A stretch of 64,000 nt of DNA from Tigriopus japonicus (taxonomy: Eukaryota > Arthropoda > Copepoda > Harpacticoida > Harpacticidae), in NCBI GenBank assembly GCA_010645155.1, contig CM021316.1, positions 2,922,712 to 2,986,711 on the forward strand, read 5' to 3'. The notes under the pieces were generated by a model. That model searched no databases, was not told where the DNA came from, and saw nothing but the letters and a program-made list of their open reading frames with translations. The position numbers and the translations under genes were made by a program. Numbering within the stretch: position 1 is the first letter of the stretch; every line of letters starts with the position of its first letter. This document shows, one piece after another, positions 11,942 to 24,500 of this stretch.

Positions 11942-12042
11942 CACTCATATTCATGATAATTACAAACACGCCCGACTCAATTGACTGGTCCAATTCAATG
12001 CCGATACATTTAATTTGCCGCCTTATATGGTGGGATGCATTC
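11942..12042 (-). promoter_or_regulatory. insc: insc 5' untranslated part of first coding exon, with overlapping uORF
   Basis: On the minus strand a strong acceptor (TTTTGATTTCAG|GAATGC) places the exon start at 12042, so about 100 bases of leader precede the ATG at 11941 and a 5'UTR intron lies further upstream. Two upstream ATGs (11954..11952 and 11948..11946) share a frame that runs across the main start and ends at TGA 11909..11907. Their context (T at -3 for the first) is weaker than that of the main ATG (G at -3, G at +4), consistent with leaky scanning. Confidence 0.5.
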
Positions 12043-14989
12043 CTGAAATCAAAAGAGATGAGATTTATTTTTATAGGCTTTGGCAAGTTTATTGATATCT
12101 TTTTTAGGGAGCAACACTCCAAAATGGAAGCACCGACGGATTCCGGGGTACGAGGATTAACAGAATCCAAATCTGGGGAAATTGGTGTTGTGATTGAATT
12201 CATCGAGATCACTGATAATGAGCTCCTGAAGCATCAGAAACGATCGGTAGTCGGAAGTACGCATGTTGATTACCATCAATGACCTTGAAGTCCATTTACG
12301 TTATACTTGTACTCGTGCTACTTGTGCCGTCTCCGTGGATGCGATAAAACTCCAAAATCTAGCCTCATTTTTGGGCCTCCTTGAGAGTTGATTAATGTCG
12401 AGTTGATGCAGTGAGTTCAAGTAGCACCCATCCGTGCACTCTCACATCACACAACTGAGTTATTTCTCTTCGACTGATTCGTGTCTGATACAACATCTCC
12501 ATTTTCCCAACTAATCTGCTTCCCGATCTCACTTCTTCAAGGTCCAGAAGAAAATGGGAATCGGGTTGAGGTCTCGAATCGACTTTTTTCGGTGCTAAAA
12601 GCAGGTCCAAATTGCGACACATCACGTGGTATTCTATTCTTGAACAAATCGCTTACGGCCATGGCAAAAACATTTCTGGAGTCGGTCACGCCACCAAAAA
12701 TGGGATGAAATCTCATTTTTTCACGTACTCGAAGAAAACTGATCACATCGATTTTCATTCCAATGGATTGCAAGGCCCTTTTTTGGGGACAAACTCGTGT
12801 TAACTGATGTTATTTTGCGCTAGAGTTGCTTCAGACTTGCGGTATCCAGTGATTTCAGGTGAAGCTCATCAATTCTCTGGAAACCCATCGCAATAAATCA
12901 CTGGCGGTCCTGGAGTTCAAATTGAAACCAAGACAGATTCATTTCATTGCATGATGTGATTTGCAGGTCGAAGCCTGACTGGTTTTAGTGGCTCTTTGTT
13001 GAAAGAAAGGAACTCCGAGGTTGGAGGTTAATACCTAGACAACGAGGTTATCATCATCTTGTTCACAATTGATGGAGACCCAGTTTGAGAAGCAAAAATA
13101 AAAATCATCCAGATCTCCAATGCGGTCACGGAGAAATTCCTCAAACTATTGTGGATGAGAGAGCGAAAACTTCTTTCTCCTTGAATGATCGGATGAAGGT
13201 TTCAAATCCGCTCAAAAAGCCGAAATGAAATGCAGCTCAATCCGTGAGCGAGCGGGAAACTCGAAGCCGAAGACACATTCGGAATGAAACGTAATACATC
13301 ATCAAAATTGTAGGAGTGGGAACATGTTGCCCCAAATATCATGGGAAATTGGACCTCGCTTCCTTATCAGGATCAAAAAATTCACTCAGGCCTGAAGATA
13401 CCCTCGTCCAAAACACCGACATTTTTGAACTCTCGAGCTTTGCGTGTAATCAAGGGAAATGATGTGAAGTCATCAAATCTCCTCTGGCGGGGTCTTATTC
13501 AATGATGGCTTTTTAATGACGGCTCCAAACAATGTTCAAGTCAACCTTTGAAATGCGGTAGGTCTTTTGTGGAAATATCCCGTTTTTTCGTGGAGAGCTT
13601 GTCGTAAAAAGTCGTGGATGTTGTGACATTTCCACGCCAATATTGGTTAACCCAATTTGACACAAAGTGATCCGATGACACGTCTTCCGCCGAATCTCTT
13701 TGTGTGAGTAATGTGGGCTCTGGACTCCCTGGAGAATTCGATAGACAATCGCAAATCTGTCCAAAACACATCTAGAGTTCGAGAGCCTCTTCAACTCTAC
13801 AACCCCAAGAGGGATGAAGATGAATGAAAATTTTCAATTATCTATCCCCTCATCACACGCCTTCATCCATTATTTCGTCCAAGAGCACTCTTCTGGTAGT
13901 GCGTGGTCCACTACTATAATCAAGATGATCAAGAGAATAGAGACAGTAATTTTATGTGAACATTTTCTTTAAAATAGATTGAGAGTTAACACATCCAATT
14001 TCTTTTCTCAAAATTTATCTTGCCTGCATCAATCAGTATTTTATTCATTACAAGTGTTGTGTTTTTGCTTGAATTCAAAATATTTTAGTGTCAGTAGTTT
14101 TAAAAGCAATTCCATATGTGGAGATAATCTTCATAAATTGATCATGAAAAAGTATATTGAAACGAATTGAGTAACTTGCATTTAAATCTGACTTCTAAAT
14201 GAGATCTTCTTCTTTTTCTTTGCCCTCCCCCTCTCACAACATGTTTAAACCCCATCTCAAACCTGGATGGAACGAGTAAAATTTTGATTTTTTTTCAATC
14301 TCCCATGATCGATGCGCTTTTTTCCCTGACGGAGAACATGCCGGGCCGATGGACAATGACTTCGTGATTTAACAAGACCATCATAAAGATTGACTTTTTG
14401 ACTTTCATTGCAATCTCCAAGATTGGCTTCGCTATTGAACCAACCAACCAACCAACACAGCACCTCTTTTATGACATGAGAACAAATTTTGATCACACCG
14501 ACCGTACTTGTCGGCAATTCATGGACCTCTTTTTATCAGCAGCGGCTTATACCAGATCAATTAAGAGTTTTAGGGATGTGAAAAGAATCCAAGGGGACCT
14601 TAACGAATTATTCGCATGTGCTTCCATGTCATGATGAGGACAAAATCAACGACATTTTCGGTCTATTAGGGAAGGAAGGGGACCCTTTGGCAATTAGTAG
14701 AGAAAGGAAATGATTCGAAGAAACCGAAACCAATAGACCAACATGAGACTTAAGTGCCAACAACCTTGATGACTTACCTCAGGTGCGGGGATTGAAGTTT
14801 ACACAATTTTCGATCACCCCTCGGTTTGTGTCTTTGTTTTCAAATTTCACCTCCAATCAGGAAAAAAACTAATAACATGTGCCTACACTTTGTTGACACA
14901 CCGACTGAACTTGTTCAACGGATTTTTCAGGAAGGACACACAATCCAATGATATCGATTAATAACGATCCTCATTCAAACACTCTCTCG

Positions 14990-15560
14990 CCACTCACACG
15001 AGACACGGAGGGACGAACTCTTTATTCCGCATAACCGTTATCGCTCGCCTGACATCGATAATTTTGAGCGACTCTCTCTCTCTCTTTCTCGCTCTTTGGC
15101 AATGATTATATGCACTCTGTTCGTTCCCGGCTTCCCCCAAGGGAAAGTCCTCTCGTCCCAAATTCAAACTGCAGCTGCCCTTTGCTCTCTCGTCTGGATC
15201 CCAAAAGAGATGAGAGCTTCGGACACTCACGGACTACCACTCACTACACGGCAGATGGATGGATGGTTGGATGTTCGGGTGCTGCTTTTTACCATACCCC
15301 GCGAAAACTATAACAATATTCTCTCTTCTTTCCGGGTTTGTTGATGAGGTTCATTCACTTCACTCGGTTTCGTTTTGTTGGCGCGAGATATGTTCTCCCT
15401 TCGAAAGCGCGAGATCAACTGAACGCCGTTCAACACTTGGTACAAGGACCGTAGTAGTGGTTACTGACTATGGAGACGAGCTCTCGAGGATTGAACGAAC
15501 ATTGGGCGGCGTTTTGGGAAGGGACTCAACGGCCTGAAAACGGATGATGAGCGAACTCAG
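14990..15560 (-). promoter_or_regulatory. Candidate promoter region (GAGA tract, DRE-like site)
   Basis: A locally GC-richer patch carries a (CT)n/(GA)n tract at 15071-15094, an ATCGATA box (DRE-like) near 15054, and several CGCGAGA-type motifs near 15384-15415. Such elements are common at arthropod promoters. The strand is uncertain; minus would make it a candidate insc start site given the spliced insc leader. No transcript evidence. Confidence 0.25.
15071..15094. repeat. (CT)n / (GA)n simple repeat
   Basis: An almost pure CT run with two interruptions. It may act as a GAGA-factor-type site on the minus strand. Confidence 0.8.
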
Positions 15561-18500
15561 AACGAACATATAGGAGAGCTTCTTCACTGCTGGTGGTAAT
15601 GTTCAAACTTGGGGAGGAATCCACGAGTTGGAGCCTCTGAACGAAAAATTGAGACACATTGCACACGGTTGAGAGTGATTTTGAACCAAGTTATTTTAAG
15701 TGCAATATAGTGGCAACTTTTTGGCTTCATATCTAAATCTGAAATCAACCAAAAGTTGCATATTGATGAATTATTCTTGCTTAAATTAATGATAAATGAG
15801 TCAACCATTTTTGGATTGTCCTTCAAATCTCGTGAATAAAAATATTTGTTGTTACTAAACAAAGAAAAGTTCCAAAGTAATTTGGCCCTTAGAATACTGT
15901 CGGTCAGACGGTCAGATGCAACATGCTTCTTTTATCGAGTTATGATTGAATCAAGAAACACTATGCCCGGAATGAGTTTTTCGGTCAGAGGCAAAAGTAT
16001 TCTTTTATCAAGAGATACTCTTATTTCCAGCAGTGGTTATTTACTGATTTCTTAATTTCGATAGATGTATATTCGATTGCTGTATATACGTACAGTATTT
16101 CCAGGCACCTGAAGTGTTGGCTTGGTATAATGTAACTAGTTAAAAAGTCGTGTGACAATAACAAAATAAAATGCAAAAAAAATATTATGAAATAAATAAT
16201 AAAGGAAAATTAAAAATAAATGAATGATAAAATGAAATAGTACAAAATCTCTAAAATCTCAGATTTTAAGCCTCGCATTGAATTGGTCTTTATAAAAATC
16301 TTTGTCTTTTGTCTTTCTGCGTCAGATAAAACAACGACACGATTTTCTTTTAGAATTTATTTGATGCCATTGACCTTCTTATACCTCATTTTGTTCTCTG
16401 CCTTTCAAGACTGAGCTCTAGTTTATTCTGTATGTGTTTGGTGACTGAAGCCCATCTACCCTTTTTAGTCCGTTTAGCAGCTGGTTTGCGAGAAATTATC
16501 ATCCAGCGCAAAAACTACATGTATTTAGTGAGAGTAATGGCATGATGGATTTGGGTGGCAAAGTCCATAATTTCCAAGAGAAGTACCCAAAGAAAATTTG
16601 GTTTTGTTTCAGGTGCAATTAGTACTCTGACTTGTACTTGGCACATGATGGGATGAAAACCCACCAGATTGAATCCCTCGAAATATCCCCAGACATCACT
16701 AGTTTTATAGCTGCCCTAGAGCGAAGCAAGTCTACAAAGCGATGTTGAGCTTACCGAACATGATTGGAGCGAATCTCCGCGATCAACATCATCTTCCAAA
16801 ACCCTGGAATGTTCTGAAAAGGTCTCTTCGATTGTGGTTAAGCCTCAATTAGGGGTGGTCGCCCATTTGTGCGCACTCTCTATTGAGACATCCGATTGAA
16901 TCCAAGCCCATTATTGACGATTCCACTGTCCGGGATGAAAGTGGATCTGTCAATTTTCTGAGAATGAAAGAAAGAAGTCTTAGAAGTGCTGGACGAGCCA
17001 ACGAGGAAGTGGAATAATGTAGGGCTTCAGATTTGGGAAATGGCCAGATTGCCAAATCTGAGGAGATTGAACCCCCAATTTCTGACAACGGACGAGTAAT
17101 GCTTTCCCCGCGGTTCTATAAGATTGCTACCAAAACGAGTCGAGCGATAAAAAAAAGAAGCTGAACCTCCCCTAGTTGGGGATGGGAAATTCGATGGTTG
17201 AGCAACTCCATTGCTCATTGTTAAGCTCAACCATATTCCGTTCAAAATACAAGGCTCCCCGGGCTTCTGAGGGTATAATTCATGCAGTAACTCTAACTGG
17301 TTTTCCATTCATATTCAACAATTCGAGTTTCCAAGTGATCACGAATAGCCTCTCGTTGGGATGATCTTGAAGAAGTCAGAAAACTTCAAGTAGAAGCTCG
17401 TCCTGTCAAAAGAGGATGGAGTCTGAAGATCTTCACCATTGAAGAATTATGGTTTGAAAATTCCATCAGCCACGGTCTCGAGATCTCGAACGAGCCATAT
17501 TGCTCTTCAACATGGGTGTCAATGGAATTGCAAGATGATGATGATGATGCACCTAGGGTATTGGCATCACAAGAGTGCCCTAAAGACAGGGCTGAACCGT
17601 CAGTCAAAGTAGAAGGCACCCTCACCTGACTCGAAACACACACAAAAAAACGGATAATCCAGGGCCCCTCAGGATAGAAACTGTGAGGTGGGTCCCCTCT
17701 CATCGTGGATTGTCGGTACAGGATGGTAATGTCATTGGAGCTCTTTAGTGCTCATCCTATTGTGAGTTTTTAGGGCCACTTCATTTTCGAAGCACCTCTC
17801 CGTGAATATGTACATGCTTTTCACAGTTTCAATCGCCTGAGCTTGCAAACTTTGGGTTCTAGCTACAAAGATTTCGAAGCATGTTTTCCATTCATTCTGA
17901 AACATGAAGATGCTCACGGTCAGCAAACACGTCAATATTTCAAAGGTGGGCCGATCACCTTAAAATGTTGACTCATTTGAGCTCAGGGAGGAATTTCACT
18001 GCTGATCAAGAATCAAAGCAATTAGTTTGAAGTCAAAATTTCAAGCGTGAATAAGCATTTATCTTCACTTGTAGATGCATTAACGCACCATGAGATGTTT
18101 TATCAACATCATACTATTTGCATTCCATTCTTCAAATTAAATCTAGTAGAAATGCCCGTTTTATTTTGTAACGTAACCAGAATTTGACTAAGGGTGACCA
18201 TTTATGAATGTTACATCTAGGAATGACGGTTAGTTATTGAAAACAAGTATATTAATTAGCAACAGGTATGGCAACGAATTAGCATGATATTTTAGTACAC
18301 GAAACGGAAATATATGCCGAGAAACTGAATGTATTGTTCGGAACATGGACTCTTTAATAATTGCCTTGGTAAATTACAACCAACCACCAATTCCCAACTT
18401 GTTCCTTGAAGACTACCGGGGCAAGATTGATTGAATTGAATTCCACTGGAAACCCATTTCCAAGTTGGAAACTAGCAATTTACAATTTTGCCTCCAAGCC

Positions 18501-21500
18501 TCTCATCCTCCCTCTTTCCAGCATACCACTTGAGTATCTTCTGGATTGCACCTGTATCTATGGTTTACTCTCTCTCGTTGAGGCTCTCTTTCGAGTCCTT
18601 GGGGCTCTTTTGTTGCCATTTGAATGCCAGTTGGAAGTCCTGAATGAAGGAGGTCTTTGACTTGCTGACTACTTTCTGTTGACCCCAAGAGGTTGGTTGT
18701 GGGCAGTTATAAAGTGCCTTGTTTTTATTCAACGATGGCCGGAGGCAGAAAACAAGTTCAAGTTGATAACAAGGTGCAAGTTTAGGCCTCGACAACGGTT
18801 ACATTGATTTACTCAAAATCCTAGCTAGACCCGAGGCCAGATTCGTGTTTTTTTGGGCATCTTGTATCTTGATCCAACTCTCTGATATCAGAAGAGTCTG
18901 TCTCATTAATCAATGGTTACTGCTGACGAAGGGAGATGGCCTCCCCGGAATAATATTTCGTCCATCCCGACAACTTACTTGGTCTTCCGTGGAATCCTAA
19001 CGAGCCTCATTGGGGGACTTAATGCGCCTCTCGCATGCTTGCAAAAAACAATCTCATAAAACTGCTTGAAAGCCCATGATTGAAGACATCCTTGCATTCC
19101 GTCCAACCATCCAATAACCATTCATCATGAATTGAGGGCTCTCCAGGGTCCAGGATCTGTCATCGGCATTCCAGCTGTTACAACTCCCGGTTTTTTCGGC
19201 AACCCTGACGTGTTGATTGTTGTCTTTGGACATCACTGACATTTTCACATGGCCCGTGATTAAATTATCATGCAAGTGGGAAATGCCAGTGACATTCCCT
19301 AAATTTATGGTTCTACTTTTACCAAGTCCACTATTTGTCCACAATTGGGTAAGTCGTGTCAGGAGCAAAGTCTTGGAGATAAACTGTTGGAAGATCGATA
19401 ATGATCTGCAATCCAAGGTGTCTGGAGTTCATCTTCCCGAGTCGATTTGTCGTCGTTTTCTTGACTTTTGGGCATATCAGATTGCATTTCAAATCCGATT
19501 CTTTGTCAGTCACTGGCATGCTCTCCTGGCAACTGACAAACGCTATTACTCAAAGTTTTTCGCCCAATCATGTCCGAAGAGGCAAACCATTACTGTTTGT
19601 CTGGTCGGCATTTCTGCCAAGATTTTGGCTACTTGTGTCGGGAAGATTCCGTGGTTGTTATGACATGGTTGCCAATTGTCCAAATTGGAAGTCACTCGAG
19701 TCAGAAATCAGTCTGGCCCCGGAATCAATTCCAGCACTTTAAAGCTCCAACCGTCTTTCTCAGGCCCTGGATCAGTGCCACACATTCTTCATCAGCACCC
19801 TCATCAGAGAGTTCAGGGGGGCTTCTGTCGTTTTCCGTTCATTTCCCTTGTTTTTCCAAGCAGCGAGAGCGAGACCAGAAGCTTTAGAATTGAACATCAA
19901 CAAGTGTTTGACTCGCCAATGTGGGTTAATATGTACATGGAGAGCTTTGGTTATTTCAGAGAGAGCCAAACTTTGGTGTTGAATGTTTCATTAGGCCAAT
20001 GTTGTGTATGGGATCTTAGTGTGTGGGAAACGATGTCATTGTTGGGTGGTAATGGCATAATATTAGATGTCACGGTAGATATCCGGTCTAAGGTGAATCA
20101 AGGTGCATTAAGGGTGAGAGAGACCAACCAAGATTCTCTTCTTCGACTTCGAGAGCCCGAGTGAAGCGATGGAAATACGTTGGACAATCTCATGAAAGCA
20201 ACCTGATTCATTCCAGAGCGAAAGGAAATGAAAGTTCTACCGATTCGTTTCTTAACCTAAGCGAGCATTGAATGGCTTTTTCTTGTAGGTGAGAATCATC
20301 CTACGAGGAAAAAAAGGAAGTCTTGGGAGTGAATATCCAGTTCTTTTTGCGACGTTTTTCTAATTTCATTTTTCGACAAGTAAGTTCTTTACCGGAGTCA
20401 CTTATGTTTGGTCATTTGTTTTATTCAAAATCTGTAGTCTCAAAATTGCATTTGAACGAAGCAAGTGAACGGCGACGAAAGGAGGGATGCTAAAGTCACC
20501 AAAAACTTGAGCCTGAGTATATTGAAACAAAGTGTCTCATGTTAACTCATTTAAGAGATTAACAATCAAGTCATGGGTTAGCTACACTCATTGAAAAAGG
20601 TTGAGTAAACGGAAATCAATCTATATAGAGTTCCAACATTACACAGTCTTAGCACAGGTTCTTGTTGAGGTTAAAATGCAAGCGACGACGTGTGAATCGA
20701 TCTTGATTTTAGTACACTTGAGCCATTTGAATTCCTCCAGTTAACAGGCGACCTTTCATTTCAAAATTTGGATTGTGCCTCAGTTTACCCAAGTAAAACT
20801 CTTTGTTCCTCCTAAAATTGTTCAAAACATGATCAAAATTCCTGGACATGTCCTCGATGCAGACACACGAACAATAACAATAGAATTAATTCCTCTATTT
20901 CAAATCACGAAAGCAAGGACTGTGAAGAACTCCCCTAATGGAATTGAACAGCCCAAAATTTCTCCTTCTTAAACATTGCATTATTGACAATGATAATAAA
21001 GATGGTAATCGCACGATCAAGCAGTGTTTTGAAACGTCCAATATGACACCCGAGACACGACCTTTCAATCCGTTTCTCGCAGTTATCTCCTGACGATGTA
21101 TGTGGTTAGACATCTGGTATTTGGCCCCAAGGGGGTGTTGCCCAAGTGACTTGAATTGTGTGTCCTATGAACACTGAACAGCATACGCAAGATCTGTCTG
21201 TAGCCGTTCGTTATGTGACCCCATGCTTAGTAAGCGTTTCTAAGGAGATAAGATGAATTATGCCAAGTGAGAACACTGAACGTGGAGTTAGACGAGGATC
21301 AATTAGAGACTGGAATTGAATTTCATCCCTCAAAAGCAGTCGGCTTCTTGTGAGCCTGACTCAATCATATTGAAGCTCTATTTCAGGCAATAGAATTGTT
21401 GGCGATGGTAAGTTTACAAGGGATACTATATGGTTGAGAAGAGTTTTTTTTGGTTAAATTTAGTTATCCATAGAACAACTACATGAAGAGGTTCTCCGTA

Positions 21501-24500
21501 AGTCGTCAAATACTTTGGAAAGATAAGACACAAATCAGGGTGAAATGCCTGTATTATTTGAGCAAACTTTTTGGACCAAAACCAGTATGTACCTAACCAC
21601 TCGACACATCACTTGATTCATGCCAAAAGCAAATGTTTTGTCATTCCTTCAGCATTTTATGATCAATTCAATATACAGCTAGCTTTCAGAAATGAAGGAA
21701 ATATATGAAAAAAACATTAGTTCATTTGTTTGAATTGACCGAATAAAACGGGGCCAATTTGTCTCGGTCCGTCATTTATTTTGTGTTAGTCCGTGTACAC
21801 ATTTATCAGATTGATAAAAAAATTGCTTAAAAATTCAACCTTTAGAAAAAGTTTAAAAAAGAAACTGATATTTTATCAATAAAATAAACCAAATCCATCG
21901 AGCTGCACATGCTTCAATTTCCTTGACAAATATTATGAGTTCTCTACAATCCCTTTGAACTTTTCTTAGGTAGTTTACTCTGTGCTCAAGTTTGTTCGAC
22001 AACGATTGCTCCACGACCTCCACCTCAAGGGTAGCTTTTTTCTTCTCGCCCAAAAGCTATTGTCTAAAGCAATAAATTATGATCACACATCACGAGCTGT
22101 ACAACAGAAATGGTCTTAATTAATTTCGAAGCCGATCCTGCTCCCTCTTTGTTCCAAAACAAGTTGAAGAAAAGTAATTTGTGTGCACATACATGTGTGC
22201 GAGAGGGAAAAAATACCCTACACTCCATAAATAATGTTGTTCGAAGATGTTCTCGTTGCCAGATTAGGAGCATCAACTATATTGCTTCTCGTTCTTCTGC
22301 CACCTTTAGACTCGCCAGGGGGTCGTAAAACATTCTCGTTACACACAGATGAACAATCTTTGCCTTCTTAATATGTATCCTAAATAGATGGATGGGGTTG
22401 ACCTATTATTTCGTTCTCTGTCCGTCATTTACATTAACTGAAAAGTGTTTTGGGGGGCAAATCCTATCCAGAGGAGGTGTGGGAATGATGTTAATCTTTG
22501 TCTTGTGTTTTTGACCGATCCAATTCGACGCAAAATGGTCGCGACAACTGCGAACTGAAGATGCCCATCTCAATTCGTTTTGGTCAATTTGTTGTGAAAA
22601 GAATCCTTTCTTTGCCCTTCGGAGACACAAAGCGCTCAGCCACACCACCTAATAAATCGAAGAACTTTATGGTTACGCCGATTTCAGAGCTGTTGTTCAC
22701 TAAATTAGAGAGTTCTTTATTGGAATTCAATGCAACTTATTTTCCAAGCCACCAAGTTGTAGTGAGTCGAAAAAGGAGCAATTAGGTATTTAAATTTTGA
22801 ATTTTAAGTGTTGAATGAAAGCTGATAATCGTTTTTTTTCTGTTTCTTTTACATGCTATTTTGTCACCAATTCATTGTTTTGTTTCAAAAAATATTTTAC
22901 ATTGCCAATTCCTGATCAATCACCGAAGTTATTCAACCAAAATATTTCTGAAAGACAATGTTTTGCAAAGCTAATGCCATACTATATCAAAACCGAAAAT
23001 AAATAAATAATTCTCAAATATTAACTTTGACACTAACAATTATAAGTAGCACAGTCATTTTGAAAAGTTCAAGCTGATTATGTTTACAACGTTACAGACT
23101 ATCAAAATTATTTTTTAAACTTTTATCAACTGGATCTATCTATCAATCGGATCCACCAACAACTACAACAACCTTGCTTTAAGGCTGCTTGAAAACTTTT
23201 AACGCTACATTTGCGAGTAGAGCTCATTTCATTCCCAGTGTAGCTGCTAATCACCAAGCTCTCCTTAAAGTGAGTGGAAGGTCGTTTGTTTCATCAGTAG
23301 AGAGCCTTTGGCCTCTGGAAATGAGGTTGGTAGCCATCGCCTCCTCGCCTTAGATGAACCCATACTTATCTGAAATCTCTGCAATTTGTTGGTGTCAAGA
23401 CTTTTGCTCACCTTTTGTTTTCAATGAAACCGTCCAACGAACGTTGCCTTCCAACTCAACTCAATGCCACCGAACCTTGAAATGTCGAACAATTACCTCG
23501 TAAATGATTCATAAGCCCAACCTCGCCTGCTTAAATTACGCTCTCAAAGCAGAATTTGAAGTATTATAGCTTTTTGGCTTCTTTCTCAATTCCAAGATTT
23601 AAGTTATCATTGGGTGAGTTGAATCAGTCACTGAAAATGGGTCACAGGGTTAAGACGTGCCCATTCAAATCAAGCAAAAATGGCTTTCAAACTAGTGTTG
23701 AGTAAAATTCAAAGAAGCAACGGACCGGAGTCAAAGTTTGGGATACATTTCTATTCAGACCTTTTCAGAGCCCCATTTTATAGGCATTCAGGATGTTACG
23801 AATGGGCAGATTTGAACAGAATGGACTGACGAAGTCGAGAAATATGTTTCCTGCCCTCTCAACGGCTCAAATATTCAACAAGTAGCTCAAGTGACAATGA
23901 GATTTCAAAAAGATATCTGTTTATTTATTCATTAAAAATGCTTGAAAGACCGTTACGCTAAACAAATGCGTTTTCCTCAATCACATAAAATGGACAATGG
24001 ATTCCCAAACCCTGGTGAGACAAAGGAGGACTGGCAAGCTACTAATTTTGGTTTTTATGCATACAATGAAGTATGCGTGGTTAGCCTAGAAGCAACCCGA
24101 ATTGGTTTTTGAGTTGGCGGTTTGAGGAAAATTCCCCCTTAGGTTCAACCAGTGTCGCCATTTTGTTTTTAAATGTAAGTTAGTTATAAAATAAATCAAA
24201 ATAAAATCAACATTTTTAACCTTGCAAATCACGTGATGTCATGAGCGATTACCATTCAGAGAGTGCAAAACTGTAAAATATCCTATATTTTGGATACTTC
24301 TTCGTATTCCTAAACACACAGGGGTTAGTAGATTATAGGGCTTCCATATTCATGTTAATTGAAAATTACTGAAATGACATTGTGAGAAAAAACTATTATT
24401 CAAACGTTGCCATGAAGACGGATCTTGCAACACGTATTTTGAATATGCAGAGAAATGATCAGTGTGAGCACAAATCGTATAGGAAAACAAAATGGCAACA

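Noticed and set aside
19676..20164. 162-codon plus-strand frame
   Set aside because: Overlaps other equally long frames and shows no domain or splice support.
20289..20376. Plus-strand piece between TTGTAG acceptor and GTAAGTT donor
   Set aside because: The only open entry frame stops before the donor; at best a non-coding exon.
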